From Sternotherus odoratus (taxonomy: Eukaryota > Chordata > Testudines > Kinosternidae): a stretch of 64,000 nt of DNA. Made by a program: the position numbers and the translations under genes. The notes beneath the pieces were generated by a model. The model had not been told where the DNA came from, ran no database searches, and worked only from the letters and a program-made list of their open reading frames with translations. Where the stretch lies: contig JAVMKO010000001.1 in NCBI GenBank assembly GCA_032164245.1, positions 62,540,892 to 62,604,891 of the forward strand, written 5' to 3'. This document shows positions 12,416 through 25,100 of the stretch, piece after piece (positions within the stretch are counted from its first letter, which is position 1; each line of letters starts with the position of its first letter).

Positions 12416-13221
12416 CAGGGGTAGGAAAACTACAGCCTGTGGGCAACATCCGGCCCACCAGCCATTTTAATCCGGCCCTCCAACTCCTGGGGAGTGAGGT
12501 CTGGGGTTCCCAGGCCACAGGGTCGGGTGCTGCTCCGTGCAGCTGTGCCATGTCCCCCCTCCAGCTCCTACATGTAGGGTCAGTCAGGAGCCTCAGCTCC
12601 GCATGCTGCCCCTGCCCCAAGAACTGCTGCCATAGCTCCCATTGGCTGGGAGCCACAGGCATTGGGAGCTGCAGGGGTGGTGCCTGTGCACGAGGCAGCA
12701 CACAGGAGAGTTGCCTGGCCACGCGTCCACGTAGGAACAGGAGGGGGGACATGCTGCTGCTTCTGGCAGCTTCTTGAGGTAAGTGTGGCCTGGACAAAGC
12801 CCCACGCCCCAACCCTGTCCCGGCTCTGATCCCTGCTGCCATCCTCCAACCCTCACACCTCATCCTCAGCCCCACCCCGGAGCGTGCACCCCCAGCGGAG
12901 TCCTCACCCCCCCATGCCCCAACTTCAGCCCTGATCCCCCTCCTGCCCTCTGAACCTCTTGGTCCCAGCCCAGAGCACTTTCTTACACCTCAAACACCTC
13001 TTCTCCAGCCTCACCTCAGAGCCCACACCTCCCCAACCCCCCACCCTAACATAGAGCCCCCTCCTGCACCTTGAATTCCCCATTTCTGATCCCACCCCAA
13101 AGTCCACATCCCCAGCCATAACCCTCACCCACACCACAACCACAATTTCATGAGCATTCATGCCCTCTTGTACAATTTCCATACCTAAGGGCCTTCAGGA
13201 CAAAATGTCTGTCCACTCCTG
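12416..13221. mobile_element. hAT-like non-autonomous element, 806 bases
   Basis: The left end is CAGGGGTAGGAAAACTACAG. The right end, reverse-complemented, is CAGGAGTGGACAGACATTTT. Flanking octamers TCCTAGCC and TCCTAGGG match at 6 of 8. The GC-rich core includes CTCCCATTGGCTGGGAGCC, a motif also present at 63375-63410. The C-rich right half has no coding sense. Confidence 0.8.
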
Positions 13222-13679
13222 TCCTAGGGCCACAGAATATACTTTTTTATAGCAACAAGAGGTATTGAGTGCATTTTTTGTTAGCAAAAAGGGAAAGAAA
13301 GCTTAGGAGCTCTTACATCAAATGATTCGTCATGAGGGTAGATACAAAGGAAAGAAATTAAATGAAGGACAATTAAAAATAATAAGGCATGAGATAAAAA
13401 TTATTTTTAAGGACTAAGATACAACAAAATGCACACTTAAAGGATAAAAGGTTTTATAAATGTTACAAATATGAGAACATTTAGATGGATGGCAATTACA
13501 AAGAGCTTAATTAATGTAATTTTGATTATTTTTTAAAAAATGCATGTAATTAACATCATTAGGAAAAGCACTTTTATGCTGCAGTGGGCAAAGAGAGTTC
13601 TTCTACTTAAGAATGTACTAAAACAAATTCTGCTCTCAGTCATATGTATAAAACCCCACTGAAGTACAGGAGTTGTATA

Positions 13680-14165
13680 TGTGTATAGCTGAGAGCATCA
13701 GATCATCTAATCTGACCTATTGTATAACACAGGCAATTCACTTTCTTCCAGTTATCTGTGTTTTAAGCCCAATGCCTTGTGGTTAATCAAAGCATAACTT
13801 TCAGAAAGGCATCTACTCTTCATTTGAAGACCTCAAGAAATGTAGAATCCACCACGTCTGTTGGCTGATTGTTCCCATGTTAGTCACCATCCCTGTTAAT
13901 ATTTTTTGCCTTAATTCTAATTTGAATTAGTCTGGTTTCAGCATCTAGCTCTTTGCTCTTGTTATGCCTTTCTCCACTAGATTAAAGAGACCTTTAGCAC
14001 CCAGTATTTTCTTCTCATCACAATACTTATACGCTGTAATCAACTGACTTCGCAATCTTCTTTTTGGGCTCCTTAAGTGTCTTCGCGTAAGGTATCTACT
14101 CCAGCTTTGAAATCATTTCTGTGGTTTTTTTCTACATCCTCTCCCAATTTTTCAAGGAATTAAAG
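13680..14165 (-). mobile_element. Old CR1/L3-like LINE fragment
   Basis: On the minus strand this is a diverged CR1-type 3' region. The plus strand shows the typical series AGATCATCTAATCTGACCT, GAATCCACCACGTC and TGTTAGTCACC. Many stops are present. Confidence 0.65.
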
Positions 14166-15434
14166 AAGAGTAAAATCAGCAAAAGGAAAGGAATGTAGCT
14201 CTATTAGGAATGTAACTAGGCAACAATCCTTTTTGCTCTATACAAAGAAAAATTAAGCTAAATAACAAAAGTCTCCCTTCTATTTAACATGGAAATTGTT
14301 CTTTCTTGTTATGTGCATTCCTGTAATAAATTATGATTAGTTTTCTTCTAGACCCAACCAAGCTGCAGTACTTCCAGATAAAAGGCTAAAAAATTGATAA
14401 TGAAACGATGAAGATTTTTGAATAGATATAGGTATCTAGTATAGCAAACACATTTTCTCTGAATATAGGGAGTTTGTAGAGTGGATCAATCAGTTCTTGA
14501 TCTTGCAAGGACTTCTAGATATGTGTAAACATGTGCATAAATCTCTGCATGATCAAGGCTTTTTTTGGTTTGTTTTTTTCTACCTGCGTTAAAAGCAGAA
14601 ATTTACATTTTGCAAGTATGAAGCCTAATTGTGGCTTGTGTAATTAAGTAGAAGAAGGGTTCCAAAACCCCATCCATGGTATGGAATATTTTATATATCT
14701 GTTCTCCTCGGTAAACATGAACTTTAATGTTCCTGCCTATTTTGGGGACATGGAGTATAGACCAAAGGTTTAAATTACTGTTAAAAATAATTTTAAAAAA
14801 TCAGACTGAGAATATTGTCATTCAGATTCAAGCCAAACAAAAGCAGAGGAAATGTTAAAGCTGTCAGCTCTGACCTTGACTTACCCTGGTGTTCCTGTTA
14901 AACTAATGATGAGGACAGTACACAATTTAGTAAGGGTGAACTCATTGTTGTGAGGACACCTCTGCCTGTAGGTATTATTGTGGCTTCTATCCTAAGACTG
15001 CTATTGACAGATGCAGCACAGAGTACAAGAAATTATGCACTAGAGAGTGCACAGATAAGTTGGAAGCAAGGAGATACAAATCAGTGTAGATGGAGGGACT
15101 TTTTAAATACAACAACTTTTATTTTAGAGATAATAATACATTTAAATAAGAATTTTAATACTATTTTATATTTGACAGGTTTTTCTATTTTAAAATATAA
15201 ATTTCCAAAGTTAAGTCTCTAATTTAGGTTTGTAAGAAAATGTATGCGCTAATGTACTTGCCAGATACATGTAGATAATGGTTGACTGCTTACATGTTTA
15301 CCAGTTGGTGCATGAAAATAGATAGTTATTTGTTTTTTGTAATGTTGTATTGTGGAAATGCAGATAAAGTGGTTACATTTGAAATTTGACCCTAGATGAC
15401 TGTAGTATTAATTTGATGTAATTGTCATTATAAG

Positions 15435-15835
15435 AGATGGCAGAGCCATCTCTTCCCCGGGCTCTGTGTGTTGGGAGGTCCCAAAGGCATACAGGTGAGG
15501 TGGATGGGCAAGCGGGCTCAGAAGGTAAATGGGGAGGTGAGGGGCAGCGGTTAGACATGTGGGGAGGAAGAGGCCCCCTACCAGAGCCTCCCACTCCCTC
15601 CTAGCACCGACCGCCTGCTACGAATCAGGTATATCACAGCGTCAGGAAGTGCTGGGGGGAGGGGGAGGATCAAGGGAAAGAAGCAGGGTGGGAATAGGCA
15701 AGGTGAAGGTGGGGCCTTGGGGTAAGGGGTGGAGTGGGGGTGGGGCCTGGGTGGAGCCAGCGGGAGCACCCCCCAGCAGATAGGCATTGAGTTTCTAATG
15801 TCCAGGGCCCCATACCCTCATAGGGATGGCCCTGC
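15435..15835. repeat. GC-rich interspersed repeat, unclassified
   Basis: A sharply bounded G-rich island in AT-rich sequence. It runs from about GCCATCTCTTCCCCGGG to GGGATGGCCCTGCCTGG. The composition resembles the cores of the hAT-like elements here, but I could not define inverted termini. No protein family is recognisable in any frame. Confidence 0.45.
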
Positions 15836-15959
15836 CTGGTGGGATAATTTGTGTGCTTGCAATGCTAAAATCTGTTTATAATCTTTTACAAAAGATAGGT
15901 AAAAAAGGTATGTGTGTGTGGGGGGGGGGGAGGTGAGAGAGAAGGAAGGGGGTGCTCTC

Positions 15960-16640
15960 TACATTAAAGACACCACAACCTGTTCTAGAGTTTTTGATAA
16001 CTCAGAAGTGCAGAATCTTGAATGCATATATATGGATCAATGTACTAACAAACAAAACCCAGGAAGTGGTACCATGGGGAATGGTGGTCTGTTACAGATC
16101 ACCCAAATCAAACTGAAAGAAAATTAGTTACTTCTTAAGTACCTTTCTGCAATGTGTAGAACGAAAAAGTTGAGTTATCATGGGAGACTTCAGTTTGGGA
16201 GACATATGCCTGAAGTCTCACGCAGCCAGTGGGTTAAACAAACAAAATGAAAGATAATACTTTGATGGAAGGTATTATATGGAACATGAGGTAACTCTAT
16301 TTTGGACTCCATTATGATGGATAAATATAAAATCACTGGACTGGAAGTTGGTGGTTGCCTAAGGACCAGTGATCATGACCTGATTACATTCAATGTAGGC
16401 AGAGAGTAGTCCTAACCAGTAATATACACACATGTTGTTTCAAAAGGGATAATTTTCTCAAGATGCCTTCAAATCAAGACTGGATTACCTTTCCGGAAAG
16501 ATATGCTTTAGCCAAACACAAGTTATTTGTCTTAGTACAGGGTCACTGGGTGAATTGTAATTGCCGGTGATAAACAGTGTGTCAGGCTAAGTGATTTAAT
16601 GTACCCTTCTGGCATTAAATGCTATGAAAGGATATGTGAG
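15960..16640 (+). mobile_element. CR1/L3-like LINE fragment (endonuclease end plus 3' UTR)
   Basis: In the plus direction the region decodes with frameshifts to the end of a LINE endonuclease: MGDFSLGDIC near 16178 and a decayed SDHDLITFNV-like motif near 16367-16395. From 16455 it resembles a LINE 3' UTR (CAAGACTGGATTACCTTTC ... CCTTCTGGCATTAAATGC). The reverse transcriptase between them is missing, so this is an internally deleted dead copy. Confidence 0.65.
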
Positions 16641-16949
16641 CTACTGGGACACTCATGTCTGCTGAATTATACTGCTAGATATGTTCTTTAAGGACTGCAA
16701 CACATTGGCTACACCCTCCTTCAACAACTTAGGTTGAAAGTAAGCAGGCTGGGAGGAAGATGGAAGCCTGAGAAAAATAAGTGTTGGCAAGTTTTACGTG
16801 TGATGAGCTAAGGTGAATTATCAAGATTAGTTTATATTGACAGCAAGTAATGCAATTCTCTAGGCCACATTTCAGCATTGTTTATCTTCTCTATACCATA
16901 TATCAGACAAAATGTAAGACTGCACAGTCTTAACAAAACCAGTGATACG

Positions 16950-17765
16950 CCTGAGATACATCAATAATATTTTCATCCTCTGGAGTCTGGACAGAAGATA
17001 TAAACTCCCTCACAGATTTCCATCACAATTTCAATAACTACTACCCATTCATCAGACTCCCTACAGAATACCCAACACCAACATCAACTTCATGGATATC
17101 ACAATTATCTTAAAAATGGAACCCTACAAACAAGTATATATGAGAAACCCACCAATCACCAAACTTACCTCCACAGATCCAGCAACCACCCAAGACACAA
17201 CAAAATATCTGTTATCTACAACTCACATACCACAGAATTTGCTCTGAAGAGAAAGTTCTGGATACACACCTAAACACACCTAAACAAGGACACTCTACCA
17301 GAGAAACAGATCCCATCATGGAAAGAGTCATCCAAATACCTGGGAGAATCTGCTTCAGTACAGGAAAAAAAAATTCCTGACCATACACCTGTAACTGTCA
17401 CCTACCACCCCACGATGGAATCCATACAAGGTATCATCAAACAATTACAACCCATATTTGATGGGGACTACATCCTGAAATAAATCTTCCCTGACCCCCC
17501 TCTTCTGACCTTCAAACAATCCTCCAGCCTGAACAAGCTCATCATCAGAAGCAAACTTCCCATAGACCAGGGCACACCAACTCAAAGCAGCACCAGACCC
17601 TGCCAGAACAGATGCAAAATCTGTAGACAAATCTCCACTGCTATGACGATCAATACCCCCATCACATAACTTTCAAGATGTATGGGTCCCACACATGCTT
17701 ATCACAACATCTGGTGATTATCTGGTGAAATTGACTTCCATGCTCTGAACACTAGACCACATTTA
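16950..17765 (+). mobile_element. Penelope-like element fragment (degenerate)
   Basis: Frameshifted plus-strand translation shows FMDITIILKMEPYKQVY at about 17090, then a region like the Penelope linker: PSSLNKLIIRSKLP-type sequence near 17520-17565, GTPTQSSTRPCQNRCKICRQ-like residues near 17570-17625 and FKMYGSHTCLS at about 17670-17702. The Cys/His spacing is that of the segment between reverse transcriptase and GIY-YIG nuclease in Penelope-like elements. The nuclease itself is not seen. Multiple stops make it dead. A DIRS or other RT element is a less likely alternative. Confidence 0.65.
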
Positions 17766-18764
17766 AATTATAAATAACACAACTCTAAAATACTTAAATG
17801 AATATGTCATTACATCATGTGTTTTTTGTGGTCAGGCTTTACTGAAAACATATATATCTTTATGAATGTGTAGATGATTCATCTAACTAATGGCTGTATT
17901 ACTGGATCAATTTTAGCATCATGGTGGGATCAAATTAACAAATTCTGAAGAGCTAGTTTCCTGTGTCCTTAAAGTCTTAGGATAAGGATTCATATCTAAT
18001 GACTAACTGTAATATCCAAATTTCTAGGATGGAAATTGGCTCTTTAGGGAGGTCTACAAAAGTCTTGCCTATCACTGAGTAAGACTCTTCATTTCACTTT
18101 AATGGTGTGTAAGTAGTTAATTAAAATACATAGAAATATATAATTAATAGCCAAATAGCATCCTCTAAGTAGGAAGTAGGCAAACTTTGAAGTGCAATAG
18201 TACATTGATTACACTATAATCACAAAAGTGGGATTTGATTTGCAGAAGTGCAGTATTCTCTCAGGAAACTTAGAGTAAAAGATATTGTTCAACAATTTAT
18301 TTTGCATATGCAAATAGTCAGGGCTAGAGAGCTAAAATAGCATAATGTAAATTTAATTAGAAATATAATCCAGAATGTAACATTTTTAAGAGTTCTAAAT
18401 TTATGGCATTTCCCCCCCGAGAGAGTGTTCCTCTGAACCCCCTCCTGAAATATTGTGGCTTAAGCTTAAATAATTTAAAAACAATTATTGTCATTATCTC
18501 AAAGCTAATTCATATTGTAACAAATCTGTGGTCACACTTTGGCTACTCAAAACTTTGCTGCAACATCATGGAGAACACATTCTCCCACTCCAAAACCACA
18601 GTCTCCTGCCACCTAAATTGAAGGAGCAGTGTCTGAGCTGCAAGCAATATAATGGTAGGTAGGGCTTAAGAATGAGCAGATCTGATGTTATTCAGTAGAA
18701 AGAAGGTGGTGGTCCATATTCTTCTTCATTAAAGTCACCTGCTTATTAAAGCATTGTATTCCCA

Positions 18765-18882
18765 TTTTATTTAAAGGGAAACTGGGGCACAGCTAATTTA
18801 GGTGACTTTAGGGCACATAGCAAGTTTGTGGCAAAGACAGCATAGAATCCTGATCTCCTTCTCCCAGCCCTGTATGGCAATT
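18765..18882 (-). repeat. MIR/core-SINE remnant
   Basis: The plus strand reads TATTCCCATTTTATTTAAAG, GAAACTGGGGCACAG and then GGTGACTTTAGGGCAC. This is the reverse complement of the conserved MIR core (CCTCAGTTTCC...GGGAATA). It is old and diverged. Confidence 0.7.
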
Positions 18883-18890
18883 ATTAGAAC

Positions 18891-19198
18891 CAGGGGTTGG
18901 CAACCTTTCAGAAGTAGTGTGCCAAGTCTTCATTTATTCACTGTAATTTAAGGTTTCACATGCCAGTAATATATTTTAATGTTTTTAGAAGGTCTCCTTC
19001 TATGTCTATAATATAGAACTACTTCACACACAAGAATAGTTTATATAGGGTTTTTAAAATGTCTAAGAAGCTTCATTTAAAATTAAATTAAAATGCAGAG
19101 CCCCCCAGACCGGTGGCCAGGACCAGGCAGTGTGAGTGCCACTGAAAATCAGCTTGTGCGCCACCTTTGACGCCCATGCCATAGGTTGCCTACCCCTG
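18891..19198. mobile_element. hAT-like element, 308 bases (GGTTGGCAACC family)
   Basis: The ends are CAGGGGTTGGCAACCTTTC and, reverse-complemented from the right, CAGGGGTAGGCAACCTATGG. The flanking octamers ATTAGAAC and TACTAGAC agree only partly. The internal GACCGGTGGCCAGGACC motif is shared with the truncated copy at 47511-47768. Confidence 0.82.
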
Positions 19199-21326
19199 TA
19201 CTAGACAATGCTTCTTTGCCTTTTTCTCATATCTGTCCTTCCAACTAAGTGGCAGGGATCACTACAAAGCTATGTAAGGTGCTTCTTCCACTTCAGGGTC
19301 TGAGCTTGCTTTCTTTGCAGTGTTCACAGGCCTGACTAACAGAAGCAAGGAGTCAAGCAAAAGGCTTGATCTCAAACTTAGTTCCTGTGCCACTAGAAAA
19401 CAAGACAGTCTAAGTTAAACCCTCTCAGTTACCTTTTATGCAGATACCACATTGTTTATAGATAAGGACCTGTTAGTACAGAATATTTCTACTATCATTA
19501 ATGTGAGACATTCAATCTCTCTCTCACTTACATTATCAAAATTGGTATTCAACTCTCAGCTAAGAAGACCTCTCTCCGTTTATGCAAGGAAGAAGATATG
19601 CATTATTAAATGGGGAAAGAAAGGTGCCTCACATACTGAGACAAACCTTTCTGCTTAAAGCTTTAAAAAATGAAGTATTGGACTGTTTTAATTTCTAATA
19701 CACTTCAAGGTCTCAGTCACATTAAATGCCTTTATCTTTCTAAAGCGGATCTGATAACATGTGAATACTGTACCATTCATTTCACAGGTCCCTATCCCAG
19801 TAATGTCCATAATTCCATAAATACCTCTGACCTACATTATTAATTTTTCTCTACTAGTCTTAGACATACAATTATATATTGAATGAATTAAGGACCTCCA
19901 TAGAAGGACCAACCCAAAGCACATCCAAACTTGTCTCTGCAAGTAACCTAAGGGTATTCTGAACAGTACTTTTAGCAGTTCAAGAAATAAAAAGCTACCA
20001 AAATTGCCCACTCTTAAAGATCTAACATGATGGAACAAAGGCCTTCAGGAGATAGATATATAAACATATTATTAGGGCAAGTACATACAATTGCCACTTT
20101 TATATTCAAATAACTTGGACTATCTGGAAAAATACACACCTGAAATACTAGCCCAAGATTATATTCTAAATGGATGAGTCATAATCACAAAGAAAATATT
20201 TCTAAATGAGACCATGTCAGGGGATGATTTCATTACGTCTACTCCACGAGGAGCCAAGGACAGACACAGGAGCAGAGAAAACCTTGAAAAGCTGATAGCA
20301 CGAGAAAGTCTAACTGTGGGAGATTAGACTAAGAGGTCTGGGAATAGATTATCTTGTATATTCTCCAATGTATCCAAATCTAAGACTTTTCTAGGTATTG
20401 TATTTGTGTGGTGCAATTAACGCGTAAAGCTGTATTTTCTGTGTTGTCCATTGTATATAGATTAAAACTTTTACCTTCTGTTAATAAATACTAACCTAAC
20501 ATAAGAGGAGAATGACATAATTTGAAATATTTTTGTGGGCAAATCTCAACATTTGCCAATTCAACCAATAATGGTTGTAGTATTTTGGTATCTTCTAGTC
20601 TCAGTATTGAAAGATACATGAGTAGCATGGTGAATACTGAGTTTCTAATGGCACCTAATATAGTCTGTTCCCAGTAGTGGCTTCAACAACTCTTATGAAA
20701 CTTTGCAGAATTAAGGATAAGATATTGATATTTTTACACTAGAATTCCATAAAAAGTGTTCAATTTCCATAAAATATATAACACAATGGTGATTGATAAT
20801 TGATTTAGAGATAAAAAAAATTCCAGATGCAGAGGTAAGATTGATCTGTTGTAGTATTCTTAAGAACAGTATCCTGAGTTTGATGACCAAGTTCTCTTCT
20901 GTGTTGGGAGAGGATGCTTCTTTACCCTTATTCACAGATTGTAAAATTAGGACCAATTTAAATTTAACACTCATATTTGTACATTAATGATATTGATGAC
21001 ATGTATCATGTCTGCATATAGTACAAAGTAAGTAGTTTAAATACACACTATACATAAAACCACTCAGCGAGGCTGGAAAACATCCCTGGAATTTCCTCAT
21101 CAGAAGAGCACAATACTATGCGAAGTATCCATCAAACCATATCAAAGATCAGCAGAAGACTTAGATACATGAGCATACTGATCAAAAAGAGTCTTAGAAA
21201 GTAAAATATTGACACTCAGTCAGTAAATAAAGAACTGGAATGAGCTTGTTTAAAAAAATGTTTTCAAAGATTGATTATCCTTTTTTTCCTCAGATGTCCT
21301 CTAATAACACCGGAATTATGAGATTG

Positions 21327-21377
21327 AGGAGATTTTGTGTGTGTGTGGTGAATCACCACACACACACAAAATCTCCT
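21327..21377. repeat. Perfect 51-base palindrome (25-base arms, 1-base centre)
   Basis: The left arm AGGAGATTTTG(TG)n...GGTGA at 21327-21351 is exactly the reverse complement of 21353-21377, with a single A between them. The arms contain a short TG/CA repeat. It has no TIR-like flanks or target duplication that I can see. Confidence 0.95.
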
Positions 21378-22049
21378 TTCAAATGATACTTTCTTGCAGC
21401 TGTTATGACTCAGAGTGTATCAGTTTTACAATTAAGTGCAGCAGGGAAAGCATTTAATTATTCTATAATTTGTGTGAACAAAAAGCTAGGTTGTCATTTT
21501 CTGACAGACATAAGAGAAAGCAAAGTTACCAATGTCTATGGGGAATCATTGTCTTTTATAATAGATTGAAATAATTATATGCTCAATAGATAATGCAAAC
21601 AGTCTTGCCTCCTCTTTTTCTTTTGGATAATCCATGCAAAAAGAGTTGGTAAGATGTTTCTTTCATTGCAGGTGTAGTTTTAAAAACCACAATTAGCACA
21701 GGACATAGTAATTAAACTGTAATGTCAAACTAAAATAAATGTTCATTACTTTTAAACTCATGTTTTTTTGGTGTATGATATCATATTCTACCTTTAAAAA
21801 GTATACTTTAATACTACATTACTTTAGTGTTAGTGTACTTTATTACCATATATTTCCGTTATTTTAAGTGGAGTTTTTAAAACAATAATCCTGGGAAGAC
21901 TCACGTCTACATAATGATCAACTTCTACAGTGTCAGACAAATACAGTAATTGGTTTGGTCATGCTTTCAATTATGTTCATACCTAAGACAACATACAAAA
22001 TCAAAATATGAACAAGGTACGCTGAAAATGAAATGAACAAACAACCTAC

Positions 22050-22143
22050 TTTTTCTTTAGTCTTCGGTCTTTTTCTGCTTGAGTTCCCAATTTGCCTAAT
22101 CCCAGAGAGTCCTGTGCGGCAGCCTCTGTTTCCATAAAACCTC
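22050..22143 (-). CDS. PPFIA2: PPFIA2 exon: [24 protein letters not shown]...
   Basis: This 94-base exon has acceptor TTTCAACACAG|GAGGTTT and donor AAGAAAAA|GTAGGTTG. The first two bases complete the Arg left open by the previous exon. Then [19 protein letters not shown] and [11 protein letters not shown] follow, ending with two bases of a Lys codon. This matches the liprin-alpha-2 segment just before the first SAM domain (next expected residues HELLEEARR). That next exon was searched for between 1 and 22049 and not found, so it lies beyond the window. Confidence 0.93.
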
Positions 22144-25100
22144 CTGTGTTGAAACAGTAAGCAAAAAGGAACATATTTCTTCATAGTTTTTTCTGATTAT
22201 TCCCCTCCTCAACCCAACCCAATTTTTATTTATACTTATTTATTTCTCTCTTTTTAAGTCTACTGCTTGCTGAGAATATCTACTACCTATTTATAACCAC
22301 AGAATTAAGGAACAAATCTGATCAAACCTTGACAAAGTCTTTATATATCCTTCTCACAACTTGGAAAGGTCTGAGTAATGTTTTTAACTTCAAAACACCC
22401 TTGTGTGTGAGGGAAATACTATTATTCCCATTTCACAGATGGGGGACCAAGACAAAGGGAGTCTAAGGGTATGTCAGTACTTCGAGCTGGAGATGTAATT
22501 AAGAACATAAAAACTTCCAGACTGGATCAAATGATGGTCCACCTTGCCTGGTATCTTGCTTCTGACAGTGGCCTGTACAAGAGGTTCAGGAGGAATGTAC
22601 ATAACAGGGCAGTTATGGAATGATCCAGTCCTGTCTTCCTCTCCCAGCTTCTGGTAGTCAGAGGTTGAGGGTCACCCTGATCCTGGTGTTGCATCCCTGA
22701 CCATCTTGGCTAATAGTCATTGAAGAACCTATCCTCCTTGCCTTGAATTTATCCAGTTTTTTTTATATTATATAAATATATATATAATATATATAGGATT
22801 TTGTGATAGCCTATATATAGCCTATATATAGCCTATCACAAAATCCTATAGCAATGACTTCAATAAATTAGTTGTGTGAAAAATACTTCCCCCTGTTTAC
22901 ATTAAACCTGCGGCCTATTAATTTAATTGGATAATCACCAGTTTTTATATTATGTGAAAGGATAAATAACTTTTCTCTATTCACTTTTTCTATGCCATTC
23001 ATGATCTTATGGACCTCTATCATATCCCCACTAAGTCATCTCTTTTTTAAGATGAACAGATCTAATCTTTTTAGTCTCTCCTCATATGGAATCCATTCCA
23101 CTCCTTTGATAATCTTTGTTGCCCTTTTCTGAACCTTTTCCAGTTCTACTATGTCCTTTTTGAGATGATCCAACCAGAACTGGACACAGTATTGAAGGCA
23201 TTGGTCCATGTATTTATATAGTGACGTTATGATATTTTCTGTCTTATTTTCTATTCCTTTCCTAATAGTTCAGAAAATACCATTCACTTTTTTGACAACT
23301 GGTGCACATTGACCAGAAGTTTTCAGGGAACTATCAAGGTGACTTCAAGATCTCTTAGATCACCATTTAGAACTAAGCATTATATATGTATGGTTGGGAT
23401 TATTTTTTCCAATGTCTATTACTTCACACTTTTCTATGTTGAATGTCATCTGCCATTTTCTTGCTCAGCCACCCAGTTTTGTGAGATCCCTCTGTAACTC
23501 CTCACAGTCTGCCTTCGACTTAACTATCTTGAATAACTTTGTATTGTCTGCAATCTTTGCCAATTCACTATTCACCTCTTTTTTTGAGTTCATTAATGAA
23601 TATGTTTTACACGACAGGCCCCAGCTTGAGGAGAAATATCGGTGCTAGTTTTCATTAAGCTACCACACTAAAAACAGTGTAGCCATGAAGGCCCTTTCCC
23701 CTCCTCAGGTATGTACATATCCAAGATACTAGGTACATACGGGAGGTTGCTAGTCCATCCCACTGCTTGCATCCCTGTGGTTAAACTTTATTTTTAGCAT
23801 GCTAGCTTAATCAGAGATAGCACAGGTGTGTCTCCTTCAGATGGAAATTAACCCTCCTGCTCGAAGTGTAGAAATTTCGTTAGTGACTTGTTCCAGATTG
23901 CATCCTACTGATATAAATTATAACTGTCAACAGGTCAAGGGTACATTTTCAGTATTGTAAACAGGACATTAGCCACATAACTTCCAACATGGCAGCCATG
24001 CATCTGATAACACAAAAATCACCTCAGACATTGCTTTATTGTTAGTGTTCTTTGATAGTTTTATAGAACACTTTATCATATGTTTCATAGAATCGTAGAA
24101 TCACAGAATATCAGGGTTGGAAGGGACCTCTGGGAGTCCAACCCCCTGCTTAAAGCAGGACCAATCCCCAACTAAATCATCCCAGCCAGGGCTTTGTCAA
24201 GCCTGACCTTAAAAATCTCTAAGGAAGGAGATTCTACCACCTCCCTAGGTAACCCATTCCAATGCTTGACCACCCTCCAAGTAAATTTTTTTTCCCTAAT
24301 ATCCAATCAAAACCTTCCCAACTGCAACTTGAGACCATTACTCCTCGTTCTGTCATCTGCTACTACTGAGAACAGTCTAGATCCATCCTCTTTAGAACCC
24401 CCTTTCAGGTAGTTGAAAGCTGCTATCATATCTCCCCTCAGTCTTCTCTTCTGTAGACTAAACAATCCCAGTTCTCTCAGCCTCTCCTCATAAGTCATGC
24501 ACTCCAGGCCCCTAATAATTTTTGTTGCCCTTCTCTGGACTCTTTCCAATTTTTTCACATCCTTCTTGTAGTGAGGGCCCCAAAACTGGACACAGTACTC
24601 CAGATGAGGCCTCACCAATGTCGAATAGAGGGTCAGAATTCCTTCTGACCCATGTAAAGATATCACTTATACTCTTTTGTGCAGATTAAGTTGCTTTGGA
24701 TATAGCTACTAGTGTGAGTTCAGTAACTTTTACAGAATGCAAAATATTCTTAGTATAATATACTTTTACAAAATATGGTTGTGCTGTTTGATTAACCAAG
24801 AAAGGATGGCAAGCCTGGGGTTATGGCAGCCATAGTCTTAAATGTATATGTGAATAAGATTAAGTGCTTTATAAAACTCCTATCTTGCAAACTGATCCAC
24901 ACACTTAGATCATCTTACATAACTGGGGTCTAAAAATCACTGTAATGTATGGTTTGTATTAGGGACAGATATAGCTAACGTGTAACAGGAGAAGAAAAAC
25001 AAAAAGACAGGATGTGAGAAGAGGCACAAGCTGATAAAGTGAGATGAGTTAACAAAAAATGCAAAGTATTTAAAGAAGTATAAATATGCAAAACATTTCT

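Larger units (their letters stand above)
1..22049 (-). other. PPFIA2: PPFIA2 intron (3' of the last exon in the window)
   Basis: This stretch is intronic to PPFIA2, because the next coding exon (SAM region) is not in it. It contains the repeats listed separately plus AT-rich single-copy-like sequence with no recognisable gene, such as 500-3350, 5020-6080, 6500-10100, 14200-15430 and 19200-21300. Near 8270 and 9290 there are weak remnants of short CTGGATTCTGCC-type interspersed repeats. Apart from the exon-like segment at 351-448 I see no coding signal. Confidence 0.8.

Noticed and set aside
1..22049. Search for the next PPFIA2 exon (HELLEEARRKGLPF segment)
   Set aside because: No minus-strand match with splice sites was found by eye; it must lie outside the window.
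24307..24666. 119-codon minus-strand frame
   Set aside because: It is the CR1 ORF2 C-terminus at an intact CR1 3' end, not a host gene.
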